Shown here: positions 48,701-58,600 of the stretch, piece by piece
How positions within the stretch are numbered: the stretch's first letter is position 1
How the letters are laid out: each line of letters starts with the position of its first letter
Assembly (NCBI GenBank): GCA_030867875.1
Contig: JAOWCC010000577.1
Span: 156,418,344 to 156,482,343, forward strand
Source of the DNA: Actinernus sp. WN-2022
Taxonomy: Eukaryota > Cnidaria > Anthozoa > Actiniaria > Actinernidae
Direction: 5' to 3'
Length of the DNA: 64,000 bases
Translations under genes and position numbers: made by a program
Notes under the pieces: generated by a model
Seen by the model: only the letters and a program-made list of their open reading frames with translations
The model's database searches: none
What the model was told of the DNA's origin: nothing

Positions 48701-51232
48701 TTTGCCGCGGTGTGGATTGAATATTGCTTCTAGCTGTTCAAACTTTGGTACACATTTTAAATTGCACACTTTAATCAAGGCGTAATAAACGTTGATACAA
48801 TTCTGATCAGTAAACACTCCACTCGAACTCTGCGTTCGCCGCCATGATAATGAGCTATGTAGCCCGGCCACACCACATTTTTTACGGTGTGGCCTGGTTA
48901 CATTTCTGACATGCGCATGCGATATCTACTGGGTTCTCTTTACCGCGACCTTCCAGTCTATGAAGCGGTCAAAAGAGAGGCCAGGTCAGGACTAAGTACT
49001 TGCTGATAGACGCAAGAGTATCTGTCGTACGTCGTCCTTATAAGGATGTACGCGCATGTAGAGGGTCACTGAAGTACACGAGGGAGGTCACTGATGTACG
49101 CACAAGAGACGCGCAGTTTGCGGGTAGTGTTATGTATTAAAATTAGTCACAAACCGAGCACCGATGGTCGCTTAGCGTAGTGGTTACCACACTTGGTCTA
49201 CAATCTGAGGACTCGGGTTCGAACCCCAGAACGATTTTTTTCTCAATTTTAGAATTTTTTCCCCTCTATATTTTGGTTTAAACTCGTCATTTGCCCATAA
49301 ATCCTAGCCCTCGGTCAGTGAACTCGTTGTTTACCTGTGAACCCTAGCTCTAGGTGGGTGACACCTCGTCGTTTACATGGCATGAACTTGTTTACTGACG
49401 GTTAGGGTTAGGTTAATGTTATTTTTTATAAACGATTCATGGCCGCATTCCTACGCTATTTTGGAAAACTCACGGTCAATCGAAAGCTGGAACGAGTCTC
49501 CTGTACGTACATAAGTGACCTCCCTCACGTACTTTAGTGACCCTCTACACGTATATATGGCGGCCTATTGTACATGTACTTCCTTATAAGGAGGTCGTAC
49601 GATAGACACTTCTCGATAGACGAGGCTAGTGGAATCTCTGTGTATGTAGCCTTACGTTTTCTTTGTTCATTTCATGTTCAGTCTTGGTTGTGGGATAGGC
49701 TATGGATACTTGCATAGAATACCGAAAAAAGAGGAAGATTCTGCAACTGTTCCAACCCATCCTGGTCCAGCTATTGATGGCTTCTCAGATGTGAGTACAT
49801 ATTCTAGAATATTATGAACACTTTAAAAGAGTTATTTTCCTTACACAATAAATAGCGAGGAAGTCACTGTGATACATTGTACATGTATAATAAGTATCAA
49901 AAGAAAGTCAGTTCTATGTTGAGGTAAAACATTTCCAGTCTTACTCCTTCCCAATTGATTTATTCAATCCGCTTTTTGTTCACAATTCAAGTCGAAAAGG
50001 CAAGCAAAGGAAGAAACGTTGGGAGTAATAGTCAGCTTAATAATATATTTTTCAGACTAGATTCGGCTTGTCTCAATGTTAATGTCAGGTGGTCTGAAAT
50101 GGGACAACAAAAGCAAACTTGATGGGTCTAATCAGCTAAGTCTTGCCTGGACCCGTTCACCTGTACTTTTTCTATGGATTACTGCTCTCGGTATCACGAT
50201 TTAAAAAAGTTCAATTGAATGTGTTTCAGGTGCCGTTAGTGGGTGTATCTACAGGTTCTGCCACACCACAGACAGGTTAGTACAACAAATCAATATATTA
50301 TAAATAAATGGTTTATTTTACGTCGAGATACAGCGAGCCGTCACAAGGTCGGCCAAGCCAGAGGCTTGTAATTAACTATTTGACGAACTTCAGGATCGAA
50401 TCGGAATTTAGTTGGTTTTTGAGGAGGGAGGAAAACCGGAAATCCGGAGAAAATGTGCGACACCAACAAACTCAACTCGCATATGGCATCGGGAATGGAA
50501 CCCAGGCCACAGATGTGAGTGGCGAGCGCTTACCACTGTGCCTCCCCAGCTTTCCGCAGACAGAGCTCTCAGACTGGTAGTCCCTTTAGCTAAGCAGTTT
50601 GTGTTTATCCTTTACCAGCAGGCCTTGCGCAAGGAATGACAGCTTTACACCTCAACTCCACCACAGCCAACGCAGCCTTGAACCCATTCAACACAAGTCT
50701 TACAGCGCCATCTACGCTACCCGCTTCAGCTCCTGCGGAAACAGGTCCCCTTACAGTTGGAGCACAAAGCGTCCTTCACACAGGGACCCCAGCGCCTGTC
50801 CCGGATGTATACCCCACGCCTCAAAGTACCCCCGCCCCTGTCCCTTTCTTCCAGTCTCCACATCTCGTTCCGACACCAGCAGGACTGGGAAGTACTCCCG
50901 CAACAGGCACAACAACGTTACCAGCACATTTTGCCCCATTTCAGGCCCCATCGCCGCACGCGTACCCTCTCTCACCGGCGCAGGTGCAGCTCTCGACTCC
51001 GCCCAATACTCCACCTAGTCTGTCCCAGTTTCCCGCTTCAACCCTCCCTCCCGGTACATTTACGCCTAGTGGTACCGTTACTGTAACAGCAACCGCCGCA
51101 CCACTACTGAGCGATATTACCGCGGGCGCTACGCGTGCACCTCTCATGCCAGTAGCTCTCTCAGCTTCTGGGGGTGGAGAGGGTGAGGCGCTTTTACCGC
51201 CGTCATCATCTCCTCAGATTTTAGCGTCCTAA
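30792..51232 (+). CDS. GORASP2: Golgi reassembly-stacking protein (GRASP55/65 family), complete, 11 exons
   Basis: Exons: 30792-30854, 31013-31093, 38193-38289, 41585-41632, 42310-42368, 42700-42786, 43662-43751, 45456-45496, 49682-49790, 50230-50275, 50622-51232. All introns are GT-AG and all phases join, giving 443 residues. The start MGAGAS carries the Gly2/Ser6 N-myristoylation signal that anchors GRASPs to cis/medial Golgi membranes. Two PDZ-like GRASP domains follow, about residues 15-105 ([27 protein letters not shown]) and 106-200 ([39 protein letters not shown]), ending [19 protein letters not shown]. The C-terminal 200 residues are Pro/Ser/Thr-rich, the usual regulatory tail. GRASPs tether and stack Golgi cisternae. 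Orthology to GORASP1 versus GORASP2 is not resolved; an invertebrate single-copy gene is likely, so the symbol is approximate. Confidence 0.95.
31265..31400. repeat. ATCGATT-rich palindromic tract
   Basis: Intron 2 sequence dominated by overlapping ATCGAT/ATTGATAT palindromes, such as AATCGATTGATATTGATAAT. It is strongly self-complementary. No other content is seen. Confidence 0.6.
32625..33979 (+). mobile_element. Helentron-like element, third copy (5' truncated)
   Basis: Collinear with 7020-8373, including CTTCCAACAGGCTCAGGATAT and the end CATGTGGCCCGAGTG. The 3' hairpin is AGCCC-AGAT-GGGCT followed by CTTGT, then T. It is inserted in a LINE reverse transcriptase frame (LQILQNK). The left 270 bp present in the other copy are missing. 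Confidence 0.65.
33980..34185 (-). pseudogene. LINE reverse transcriptase C-terminal fragment
   Basis: The minus frame reads [40 protein letters not shown] and [14 protein letters not shown], ending LQILQNK where the Helentron-like element interrupts it. It is similar to the corresponding part of 35430-36876. Confidence 0.8.
34607..34830. mobile_element. Palindromic MITE (TAGCCCATTCGGGCTGC family)
   Basis: Contains two inverted copies of GACTCGTAGCCCATTCGGGC-type sequence and ends with GTCTACTAGTTGGTTTATAC. It is shared with 29935-30240, so these are two copies of one family. Confidence 0.65.
35430..37057 (+). mobile_element. Degraded CR1/Jockey-type LINE (reverse transcriptase and 3' end)
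   Basis: Within GORASP intron 2, in sense orientation. Reverse transcriptase blocks are in order: [61 protein letters not shown]-stop-[17 protein letters not shown] (catalytic), [14 protein letters not shown] and a C-terminal HNTRQRNN region to 36876. The 3' end has an ATT simple repeat near 37045-37057. Lesions are a frameshift near 35678, a stop replacing Gln at 35990-35992, and a frameshift near 36600. The 5' half and endonuclease are absent. Confidence 0.9.
37895..38045. repeat. 35-bp tandem repeat
   Basis: Four and a half units of about 35 bp with the core GTATTTGTCTTTGTGGTGTC and TGAAATGTCCCCACA. It ends about 150 bp upstream of GORASP exon 3. Confidence 0.9.
39165..40195 (+). repeat. 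35/40-bp acceptor-like tandem array, 28 copies
   Basis: Located in GORASP intron 3. Every unit contains GGTTGTTTCAGGT or GGTCGTTTCAGGT followed by CTGACTTTGATCAGCCCCTA. Three unit variants differ after CAGGT: TCCTG, TACTG, and TCATGG with an extra TATAA upstream. Near the right end they alternate in a regular trio of about 110 bp, a higher-order repeat. Each unit offers a pyrimidine-rich CAG|G and a CTGAC branch-point-like site. Confidence 0.93.
41432..41512 (-). mobile_element. tRNA-derived SINE head
   Basis: The reverse complement has an A-box TTAGCTTAGTGGTTAA and a B-box GCAGGTTCAAACC at tRNA spacing. No acceptor-stem pairing is seen, so it is not a functional tRNA. Confidence 0.55.
44016..44755 (-). 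pseudogene. LINE 3' fragment in GORASP intron 7
   Basis: The minus frame reads [38 protein letters not shown] and NSFFFMVY, then decays, resembling the C-terminal end of CR1/Jockey ORF2. A long non-coding 3' part ends in a TTA simple repeat at about 44020-44035. It is antisense to the host gene. Confidence 0.75.
44903..45178 (+). mobile_element. MITE, unexpanded copy
   Basis: Contains GGCCACTTTATAGACAACGA at the left, CATGCGATTTTCTTCATTTG in the middle and CACTGATTGGCTGAGTC with GCGATTGGTTTCAGTAGTCG at the right. The same order occurs in 45551-47023, where the right part is expanded into a 30-bp array. Confidence 0.65.
45562..46006. mobile_element. Nested MITE with 33-bp TIRs
   Basis: The left end GGTCGGTACACACGAAGGGA and the reverse complement of the right end, GGTTGGTACACACGAAGGGA, match and continue through CAAGTCCCAGGGA. 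The left interior has three direct repeats of about 44 bp (GGGGACAAATCCCTTGTTG core). Many GGGAC/GTCCC palindromes are present. Confidence 0.8.
46245..47010 (+). repeat. 30-bp tandem array carrying CCAAT boxes, ~25 units
   Basis: The unit is GTGATTGGTTCTCGTTGTCT plus AAGTGGCCCT. Each unit contains the reverse complement of AACCAATCA, the NF-Y consensus. The half TCTCGTTGTCTAAGTGGCC is the reverse complement of the host MITE's own left end, so the array appears to have grown from its terminal inverted repeat. The 30-bp period preserves frame and makes long spurious open frames on both strands. Confidence 0.92.
47813..48994 (-). mobile_element. Helicase-bearing TIR element with both ends
   Basis: The left end TAGTCCTCGCCTGGCCTCTC and the reverse complement of the right end, TAGTCCTGACCTGGCCTCTC, stay similar for about 80 bp through TTTCGACCGC and TATGCGCATGC. 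AGTACT lies near each end (47805-47810 and 48995-49000), but two extra G bases on the left leave the target duplication uncertain. It carries decayed RecQ-like helicase pieces on the minus strand and a short plus-strand frame from 47977 ([15 protein letters not shown]). Other fragments of the family are at 12640-12830 and 22847-23200. Confidence 0.72.
48132..48871 (-). pseudogene. RecQ-like helicase fragments inside the TIR element
   Basis: The upstream piece 48871-48632 reads [20 protein letters not shown] and then [11 protein letters not shown], losing its Walker A region. The downstream piece 48368-48132 reads [20 protein letters not shown] and [13 protein letters not shown], the RecQ motif Ia region. 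The 260 bp between them match the non-coding repeat at 12640-12830, perhaps intron. Confidence 0.6.
49008..49612. mobile_element. Foldback element with ~100-bp arms
   Basis: The left arm includes CTTATAAGGATGTACG, GTAGAGGGTCACTGAAGTAC and GAGGGAGGTCACTGATGTAC. The right arm, reversed, includes CTTATAAGGAAGTACATG, GTAGAGGGTCACTAAAGTAC and GAGGGAGGTCACTTATGTAC. The centre holds a tRNA-like sequence and CCTAGC/TAACCC-type repeats. Confidence 0.7.
49166..49236 (+). mobile_element. tRNA-like sequence (pseudo-tRNA or SINE head)
   Basis: A-box TTAGCGTAGTGGTTA and B-box GGTTCGAACCCC lie at correct spacing, and the T-arm and part of the acceptor stem can pair. The anticodon stem does not pair, so a functional tRNA is unlikely. 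Confidence 0.5.
50305..50565 (-). mobile_element. tRNA-derived SINE in GORASP intron 10
   Basis: The reverse complement starts with GGTAAGCGCTCGCCACTCAC and a B-box-like TGGGTTCCATTCCC, followed by a body containing CTCCGGATTTCCGGTTTTCC (core-like). It is antisense to the host gene and lies close to the exon 11 acceptor. Confidence 0.7.
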
Positions 51233-51724
51233 ATGTCATGATGAAAAGCTTAGATATTTTTTTTCAAGAAACTCGTGTGTATCCCTGAGAATGCTGATAA
51301 AAGGCGTAAAAGGGATGCTTGCGCTCTTACGATGAAATGGTTCATTTTGAGATCAAACTAGATCAATAAGCCATCACGCGAGTTCTTAGTGTAATGAGTT
51401 GGCTGTAAGGCTATTGAATTGAACAAATAGCACTTGGTATCAGTAATGATACCAGCTTGTCTCGTGTCATAGGTATACTACACCTGTCCAATATGTAAGA
51501 AATTGACCTCATTCCAAAATGCCGAACGTTATTTCAATGACAGAGTAACAGTTGAATACTAACACGTTAAAAGGCACGATTCAATTAGTAACGCAGTGTA
51601 TAGTTTGATTTTGCTAGCTGAGCATCAAATGGTACTGAATTTACAGATTGAAGATGATATCGAGTTAAGCTAGTTATGCCTAGCTAGCCTCGTTTGCATG
51701 ATTGTTGCATTGTTCAAACGTTCG

Positions 51725-52090
51725 CAACTTTGCGCCAATAGACCTAGTCAGCTTGCCTGTTTGTTGCCCCATTTCAGACCACCTGACTTTTCCCTTGAGT
51801 AATGCTTTTTTGTGTTTCTCTATCCCTAGAGGAAATGTACCAATAGACCCTTTCAGCTTGCTTGTTTGTTGCCCCATTTCAGATCACGTGACTTTTCCCT
51901 TGAGTAATGTCTTACCCAAGAGGAAAGGTACCAATTTCTATAATTGGAAAACAAAGCACTGAATCATCTGGAGAACTATCACGTGGTCTGAAATGGGGCA
52001 ACAATCAGGCAAGCTGAAAGGGTCTATTGCTATAATTGGAAAACAAAGCACTGAATCCTCTGGAGAACTATCAAGCTGACTAGGTCCAAA
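51725..52090. mobile_element. Palindromic MITE pair downstream of GORASP
   Basis: CAGCTTGCCTGTTTGTTGCC and TTTCAGACCACCTGACTTTT recur twice in direct order, then in inverted form (GGTCTGAAATGGGGCAACAA, CAGGCAAGCTGA). GGAAAACAAAGCACTGAATC also occurs at 15050 and twice here. If transcribed in the GORASP 3' UTR, this would form long hairpins. Confidence 0.65.
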
Positions 52091-53212
52091 CTCGCAAACT
52101 GCTGAACATTACTAACTATAGCAATAGCTGCATGTTCTACTACAAGGTGGTGTGAACTTCACCCAGTTAGCTAAGTTTTTGGTTTGATGTAAATAAGGGC
52201 TGCCTTATTGGAATTGGGTCAAAAGAAATTACATTACGTAAACACGAGAGTTGTGAAAACACGAGCATCTTGCCGACTGTTTCCCCACGACTACTTGAGT
52301 GTTTGCATAACGTTGTGGGAACACAAACTGTTGTTTTTCTTCTTCTTTTTAAATAGAAATGAGAACAATTTAAAAATCTCAATTTCACTCCTTTGGAATC
52401 ATGCAAACACGGGCAACAGCTAATCAGAACGCGCGAACTACTGAATCTGTTTTATAAAGGGTCCTGAGTGAAAGAATACAGTTATTAAACATACAGTCCA
52501 AGTTGAAATTAAAGTAAACTGTAGCTTTGTAAACCATGCTAAAATTCATTTACAGACCCTAATTATACTATGGCCTTTAAAAGCTTTTATTGAAAAGTGG
52601 ATAAAGTACAGGAGAGGCAGGAAGAGTGTTAGGAAAGTGTATAACAGAAAATGCTGTACGAATTTTAAGATTTTTGAAGGTACATGTACTATAAACGTTT
52701 TATGATGAGGTGTGATTAGTACATATAAAACAGATAAGATGGGGTTATTGTAAAGCAAAAGTAATTCTGGAATAAAACAAACTGACTGTAACTCGTGTAT
52801 TTATTCTTTAAAAAAATACTTTATTAATACTATTATTACCAACGAGTTAACCGTACTTGACTCGAGTTAGAGCTCGACTCGTGAAACTAGAATTCTGGGA
52901 CATTTTCACTGATGTCTTTTTTGGAGTTTGAGTTGGGAAGTCGGAAACCGGTCAGATTTTTTTCTGGATCCGCGCCTGACGAGGATTAGAAACCGTGTCC
53001 AACACACTGGCGAGCATTAGAAATTACTTCTCATTGTACTTCAGATATTCATGGCACAGAGGCCAATGACAAGACCTATCATAATTTTATTTTGTGCTAG
53101 TTGGGAATGCATGCGTTTTTGCAGTCCTAGGGTTTCAAGTTGAAAATTCCTTTAATAGAAAGCCTTGCAGAAACACATGTTAGGCGCTATTTCTTAAGCG
53201 GCGCCGAGCAGC
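52091..53212. other. No supported gene
   Basis: Intergenic. An AATAAA at 52770 is the first canonical polyadenylation signal I see after the GORASP stop. No coding domain is evident. Confidence 0.35.
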
Positions 53213-53389
53213 ATGGATCGGCATCCTGAAGGTGGACCTCCACCAAAAATATTCCGATCACCTTTAAGCGTTGAGGAAACGCTAGAGAATGTAAGAAGAG
53301 CTGTGCCCCGGACTACAGAATATAAGACGCGCTGGGGAATTAAGGTTTTTGACGCTTGGCGAAATGAGCGAAATAACAAAATTGATTAA
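53213..53389 (+). pseudogene. Short N-terminal fragment like KIAA1958/QRICH1-type proteins
   Basis: ATG at 53213 opens a 58-residue frame (MDRHPEGGPPPKIFRSPLSV start) with the region VPRTTEYKTRWGIKVFDAWR followed by NERN and a stop. That pattern (basic, T-x-YKT-W-x-KVF-x-W-x-x-x-R) resembles the N-terminal DNA-binding-like domain in KIAA1958/ZMYM/QRICH1-like proteins, several of which derive from Crypton recombinases. Nothing recognisable continues after the stop, so it is a fragment or an isolated short gene. It was recognised from memory of the pattern, so treat it with caution. Confidence 0.4.
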
Positions 53390-54674
53390 CGTCGAATGCA
53401 TCACTTGTCACAATGGAGATACTATGAAAAATGTTAGTTGAATTAATGCAAAGAGGCTTATTTTTTCGTTGAATTAGTTTTGAAGCTGAGGAAAATTTAG
53501 GGGTGAAACAATGACTGATTGCCATATTTACCGTATCTAGAAATCGTTTCTCAATAAATTTGCGGGTCATTTGCATGTTTTTCGCCCGCCCACTTGCAAA
53601 ATTTAGTTTGTCGTTTATCCTGGGTTTCAAAGTATCTCCACGTAACCTCGAGCAAGCATCCGAGTATGAGAAGTGGAATAAAAGAACTACAACAAATCAC
53701 AACTACATGTACAGCTCGATAGAATGTTCGGACTCTTCCGAGTTGAAAGCGTTTTAGTTCACATTTTAACGGACCATTCACGGGAAACAAAATAAGTGTT
53801 ATTTCTAAACGTGAGATTAGCAGGCTAACGTGAGAGCTTCTTTAATAGCACGCGCTAGCCACGAACGTAACTGTGTTAGTAAATGGTGCCTATTATATAT
53901 ACAGCTGATATAACCCTGTGTTTTTCAATGCAAATAGTTTGCACCGTTTTCACGTTTGTATTGATTCAAAATTCCGTCACAAAATGACGAATTTTCTGGT
54001 TATTATGTATGAGTATACTTTTTTTTATAGCTTGAACAACGTGCCACAAGAAAATGGCTTTCTGTGGATCACATCGTGATAGAAGATGGTGTGGTGTGTC
54101 GCGCGCGCCGAGCCACTGGCTAGCTTGAAAGGCGTAAAATGAAATACCAAACTGTCAGGCAAAAACAATTTTATAATTGTTGCTATATAATTAACAAATC
54201 ACTTAATGACTGCCCCCGAGGGGAAACAAAACTCACTGATTCCCACGGTGTTCCCCTAGTCCTTTTCGGGGAACATCGGGTATCCTGGGAAAACAAACTG
54301 ACTCACTCTCTCCCTAAAGGGGGCCACTTTTCGTTTATGACGCAATCATATGTACGCTACCGGTTTTGAACTTAATATTTCCGATTTCCGGGTCTGGATT
54401 TTTCGTAAAAAGATGTCGAATTCCGGGTTATAGACGATTCAAAATAAAGCATATACTTTAAATTGTACAACAACTGACAGTGCCTTCTGAGAATAAATCC
54501 ACAACTGTGAGATATGTTTTGTATCAATTTCTTTGTAGTCGTGGCGGTCATAAAATTACTTGCCAAAAGATAAATACACGACCCACTCAGTCTCCGCCTG
54601 CTTCTTGTGAGTTTTATATAACTTTCTCCATCCCAAGATTTATTGAGATGATTGCGAAAGTTATTTATAGGGTA
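53390..54674. other. No supported gene
   Basis: Short open frames only. 53940-54010 is AT-rich. No motifs seen. Confidence 0.35.
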
Positions 54675-54974
54675 CAAACATGGCGCGAAATACAGTGTTT
54701 GTATGGGAATCGATGGGAATCCGATGCCAAATAAAATCCGTAAAATCGAATTTCTGAAATATTCTTCAGATACAAACTTAAGGTATCAGGTAAAATATTA
54801 ACATATCGAAATTTGAGGGATGTATAGCTGTGATGGGAAGCATGCAATCGTGTTTTCAGTTTTCCGTACATTGTCTGTAAAAACGAGTCAAATCCCGAGT
54901 GAAAATTTACAGACAATGTATGGAAAACTGAAAACACGATTCCCATACAAACACTGTATTTCGCGCCATGTTTG
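54675..54974. mobile_element. 300-bp MITE with perfect 38-bp TIRs
   Basis: 54675-54712 and 54937-54974 are exact reverse complements (start CAAACATGGCGCGAAATACA). Inside, TTTTCAGTTTTCCGTACATT at 54856 is paired by an inverted copy at 54912-54936, giving a nested hairpin. Confidence 0.85.
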
Positions 54975-55658
54975 CACCCCTTTCAAAATCTGGTCTAATA
55001 AACGTATATGACGCAGTTAAGACTCTGCACCTGGTAAGAAATACACGGTGTATTGAGACAGAACAACTGTTTATAGAAAGATGCCTTGGAGACTGAGAAA
55101 TTAAAGAACCTCTTTCTTTACATGTGTGACACTTGTTATTGTATTGCTATGGAATTTGTATCTTGACTAAATACAAATTATCTATTCTTCTTGTTGACTC
55201 TTGCTGACAAATTCAGTGTTCATTCAAACCGTGTTAACTGAGAGGTTCTGCACAGAACTAAAATTTTGAAAACCTATTTTGGTAACTTTATCTTTTCCAA
55301 AACTATATGATTCAAAATGTATGGAGATTAATCTTCTAATAATAAATATAGTACATTTGTAATTTTGAAAAATATAGCCTTAGCAGATAAATAATATATA
55401 TAAAGATAAAAGTTCCAATAGGATTTGAATATTTGATGTGACCTCCCCGCTGGGCTGTGTTAAATCGATTTTTAACAACTACCAGCCTCTAAAATATTCA
55501 TGAAAGTAGCGCCTTGAATGAAGGAAAGTTTTAGTTTGCGTTAGTTCTGAAAAATAACTTGCGGGAAAATGACCTTGACAATGGAAAGGATCGCTTCTTA
55601 ATTACCATCAGTTGACGCCGCTTATTCCGAGAAATTCGTTCCGAATTTATCGTCCAAA
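54975..55658. other. Upstream region of the PA14-like gene
   Basis: AT-rich. No clear TATA box within 100 bases of the ATG at 55659. Promoter elements are not resolved. Confidence 0.3.
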
Positions 55659-58600
55659 ATGACGGTAGGTTCTTTTTGCTTCGAGAAGTTAATGAAAGTT
55701 TGGGAATACGACCCTTGTCATTGAGAAAAGACTAATATTTTATTTCTTGAAATACTTTCAGTTATTATTGCGCTGGGTAGCAATATTTGTGAGCTTGGCA
55801 CCGTTCATAAAAAGAGGTAAGTCTGAGTTTGTCGAAACGTAAATGGGAAAAATGTAGAACTGGATAAACGAGATAAGAAAGCAATTAAGAAATCGAGATT
55901 GCGACATTTCGTCTTGATTTACTGACAAATTTAGCTTTTGAATGGTTTTCGGTTCAGTTTGCAGTCAAGCAAATGTATTAAAGTAAATTCAAGTAAAGAA
56001 GTAATTTATTTGTCTTTGTCATTTCTGGTTTCCTTTTGGAGCTCTAAAAAATTAGTAGTATCAGTCTGGCACAGACTTTACAAATATTGATCCTGGTAAG
56101 AATTTGAAATCTCTATGCTATCCTTCGTGTTCAGAAAACGTTTTACAAGTTATACAGATCTAAGCTGCCTGTTTCCCGCTTTTGTAAGAGCTTGTAAGTT
56201 TAGTTCTTAACTTTTGAAACATTAAAAATTCAAATTTTCCTTGGTTTCAAACGTGTTTGTATTGTATATTATTATATATTTTATGATGTTCGGATTGGCA
56301 AAAATTTAATACTTACTCGCTCTAGGGAGTCATTCCATGAAAATAAACATTTCGAGATGATTATATATATATACGAATGGAAAAGTTCTCGATTCTGATT
56401 GACTTATAGCAGTACATACAATTGTATCCCATTATATTCCCATACTTTCAAAAGAAATATCATGCACATACCTTGCAGTTCGGATTTTCGAGGTATTGCC
56501 ATATTATTAAATACAATAATTTTGCCAGTGAATTTCAATTTACTTTTTTTTCACGGTTTTTCATTGCGGTAAATTCGGAATTTTCCTTTTCTCTCTCCAT
56601 GGCGGAGCGACCAGATTTATATCCAATAATGAGTTCGCTTCCTTAAGATGTATTTATTGATACATGTGTACTTCAAGCTCACAGAATTTGAAATTAGATT
56701 TAAATTCATGAACAAAATGTATAATACATAGTCAAGCGACTTCGCCTTTCTAGTTGACAGTGTTATTAACAAGTGTTATTAAACTCGAGAGACATTGGAT
56801 TAAGATGATAACGACCACGGACTTGCATTATGATCCAAGGAAGGAAGTATAGAAGACTCATAGTGTATCACAGACAACAGACCAGAGGTTATCCTACTTT
56901 CTCTATAATCTACAAAGGACGAGCCCATCATTGCAGATGTTCGGTGCCAGTGCGGAATGTGCCTAAATCTAAATTTGTACTTTTTCGTATTGGTTTTCTT
57001 TTTGTGTCTGTGTGTTGTGATTTATCAAAACAAAATATCTTTAGACTGTATAATGAACTTCGTATTAAAAGAAGCCATGGAAATAAAACTAGTATACCGT
57101 GGTACGCGTACTGATGGTATTAACATATGAATTTGGTACAACAAGACCGCAAATCCGAATAAATGCCTCAAATGTACTCGGCCTGCCCAGATAGACCCAG
57201 CGTTTCAGTAGCCTCCGATGCGGTTCCGTTCCTCCCTCCCTCCTTTCCACACCAACGCAGGACGTCTGTATCGGAGGCTAGCGTTTCAGTCAAACGCGCG
57301 CTGCATTTCAACGAGAAAATACGGTACGTTTAAATGTCAGAGCTCAATCACACCTGGGTGCATGGGCTGTTGGTTAACCCCCTTGGGGTGTACTTCATGC
57401 ACCCTCCATTTATTTTATGTGTGTGTGTGTGCGTCTCTCTCTCTCTCTCTTTGCAGTTATATAGTGTAAATAGAAAACCTTTTGAACCTTTAAAGCTATT
57501 AGGACTCTGTGAATTTTTTCAACGCACTTCTTCAATCAAACTCGACTGCATGGTATCACTTTTTAAAACACCTTTGCTGTTTCAGTATCAACTGCAAGAA
57601 AGGTCGCCTATGAAGAAATTTGGCTTGATCAAGAATTTCCACAAAGTCCGCTGCCTGAAAACATTGACATCTTCACCAAGAAACCGAGCGAATCCACCGT
57701 TATAGACATGTCTACGGGATTTAAGAATTATTCCCGCAATAACACTATAGTGCGACGCATAACGTTCTTCCTAGCACCGTTGACAGGAGACTACGTCTTC
57801 AAAGCAATGATATGCAGAGATGCTTGCGTAGTTTCCATAAGTGCGGATGGTGTATTGACTAAGAGAAGGAAGATTATCTTTTTAAATACTCCCACATCAT
57901 ATTGGAAAACGTAAGTACCCATGCTAAATAAAAATAAAATAGAATGGAATAGGCGGAATGAAAAATTACAACATTTGGACACAAATACAGTAAGTTGAAC
58001 CTGTTGTAAATGATCACCCTAAACGTCAAACAAGAACAGTCGCCCAAGAGAGGTTCCATATTACTGTACTTGTGTTCAAATGTTATAATTTTCAGGTTCC
58101 ATTGTATCAGCTTGATTTTTAAGATCCCGTATGTAGCCGCCAGCAAATACTAAGTTTATGATGAACCAATTTTAGCTGCCAGGATCTCAGAGAGGACATC
58201 GGAACAATCAAGTTTTTATTTTATATTATTTTATTTTTTTAACCATATTTATCCTCCACATTTGCTCCAAGAGCATTAGCTCATCAAGGGAGTTTATGAT
58301 GAGCTAACAATCAAGTTTGATCACTGAACAAGTGCTTACCATTTTCACCGAAAAACCAGACATTCTGGTTGGAAAATTAAATCAAATGCAACGTATCATT
58401 TCGTTCGGAAAGGTTTTGGTAAACGTGGGCTACCGGTTACCCTGCTAAACAGAGATTCGTTCCCCCTCTCTCTCTCCAGACGAAAGGAAGAGAGAGGAAG
58501 AGAGAGAGAGAGGGGGGGGGGGGGGGGGGGGGAGGGAGACAGGAGGGAGAGAGAGAGAGAGAGAGAAAGGAACCGCAACCGACAGCCGCCGTCCAATGAC

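Noticed and set aside
49166..49236. Functional tRNA gene
   Set aside because: A and B boxes are good but the anticodon stem does not pair and the acceptor stem is only partly complementary.
50636..51232. Independent 198-residue gene starting at 50636
   Set aside because: It is the in-phase continuation of GORASP exon 11 (acceptor at 50621), not a separate start.
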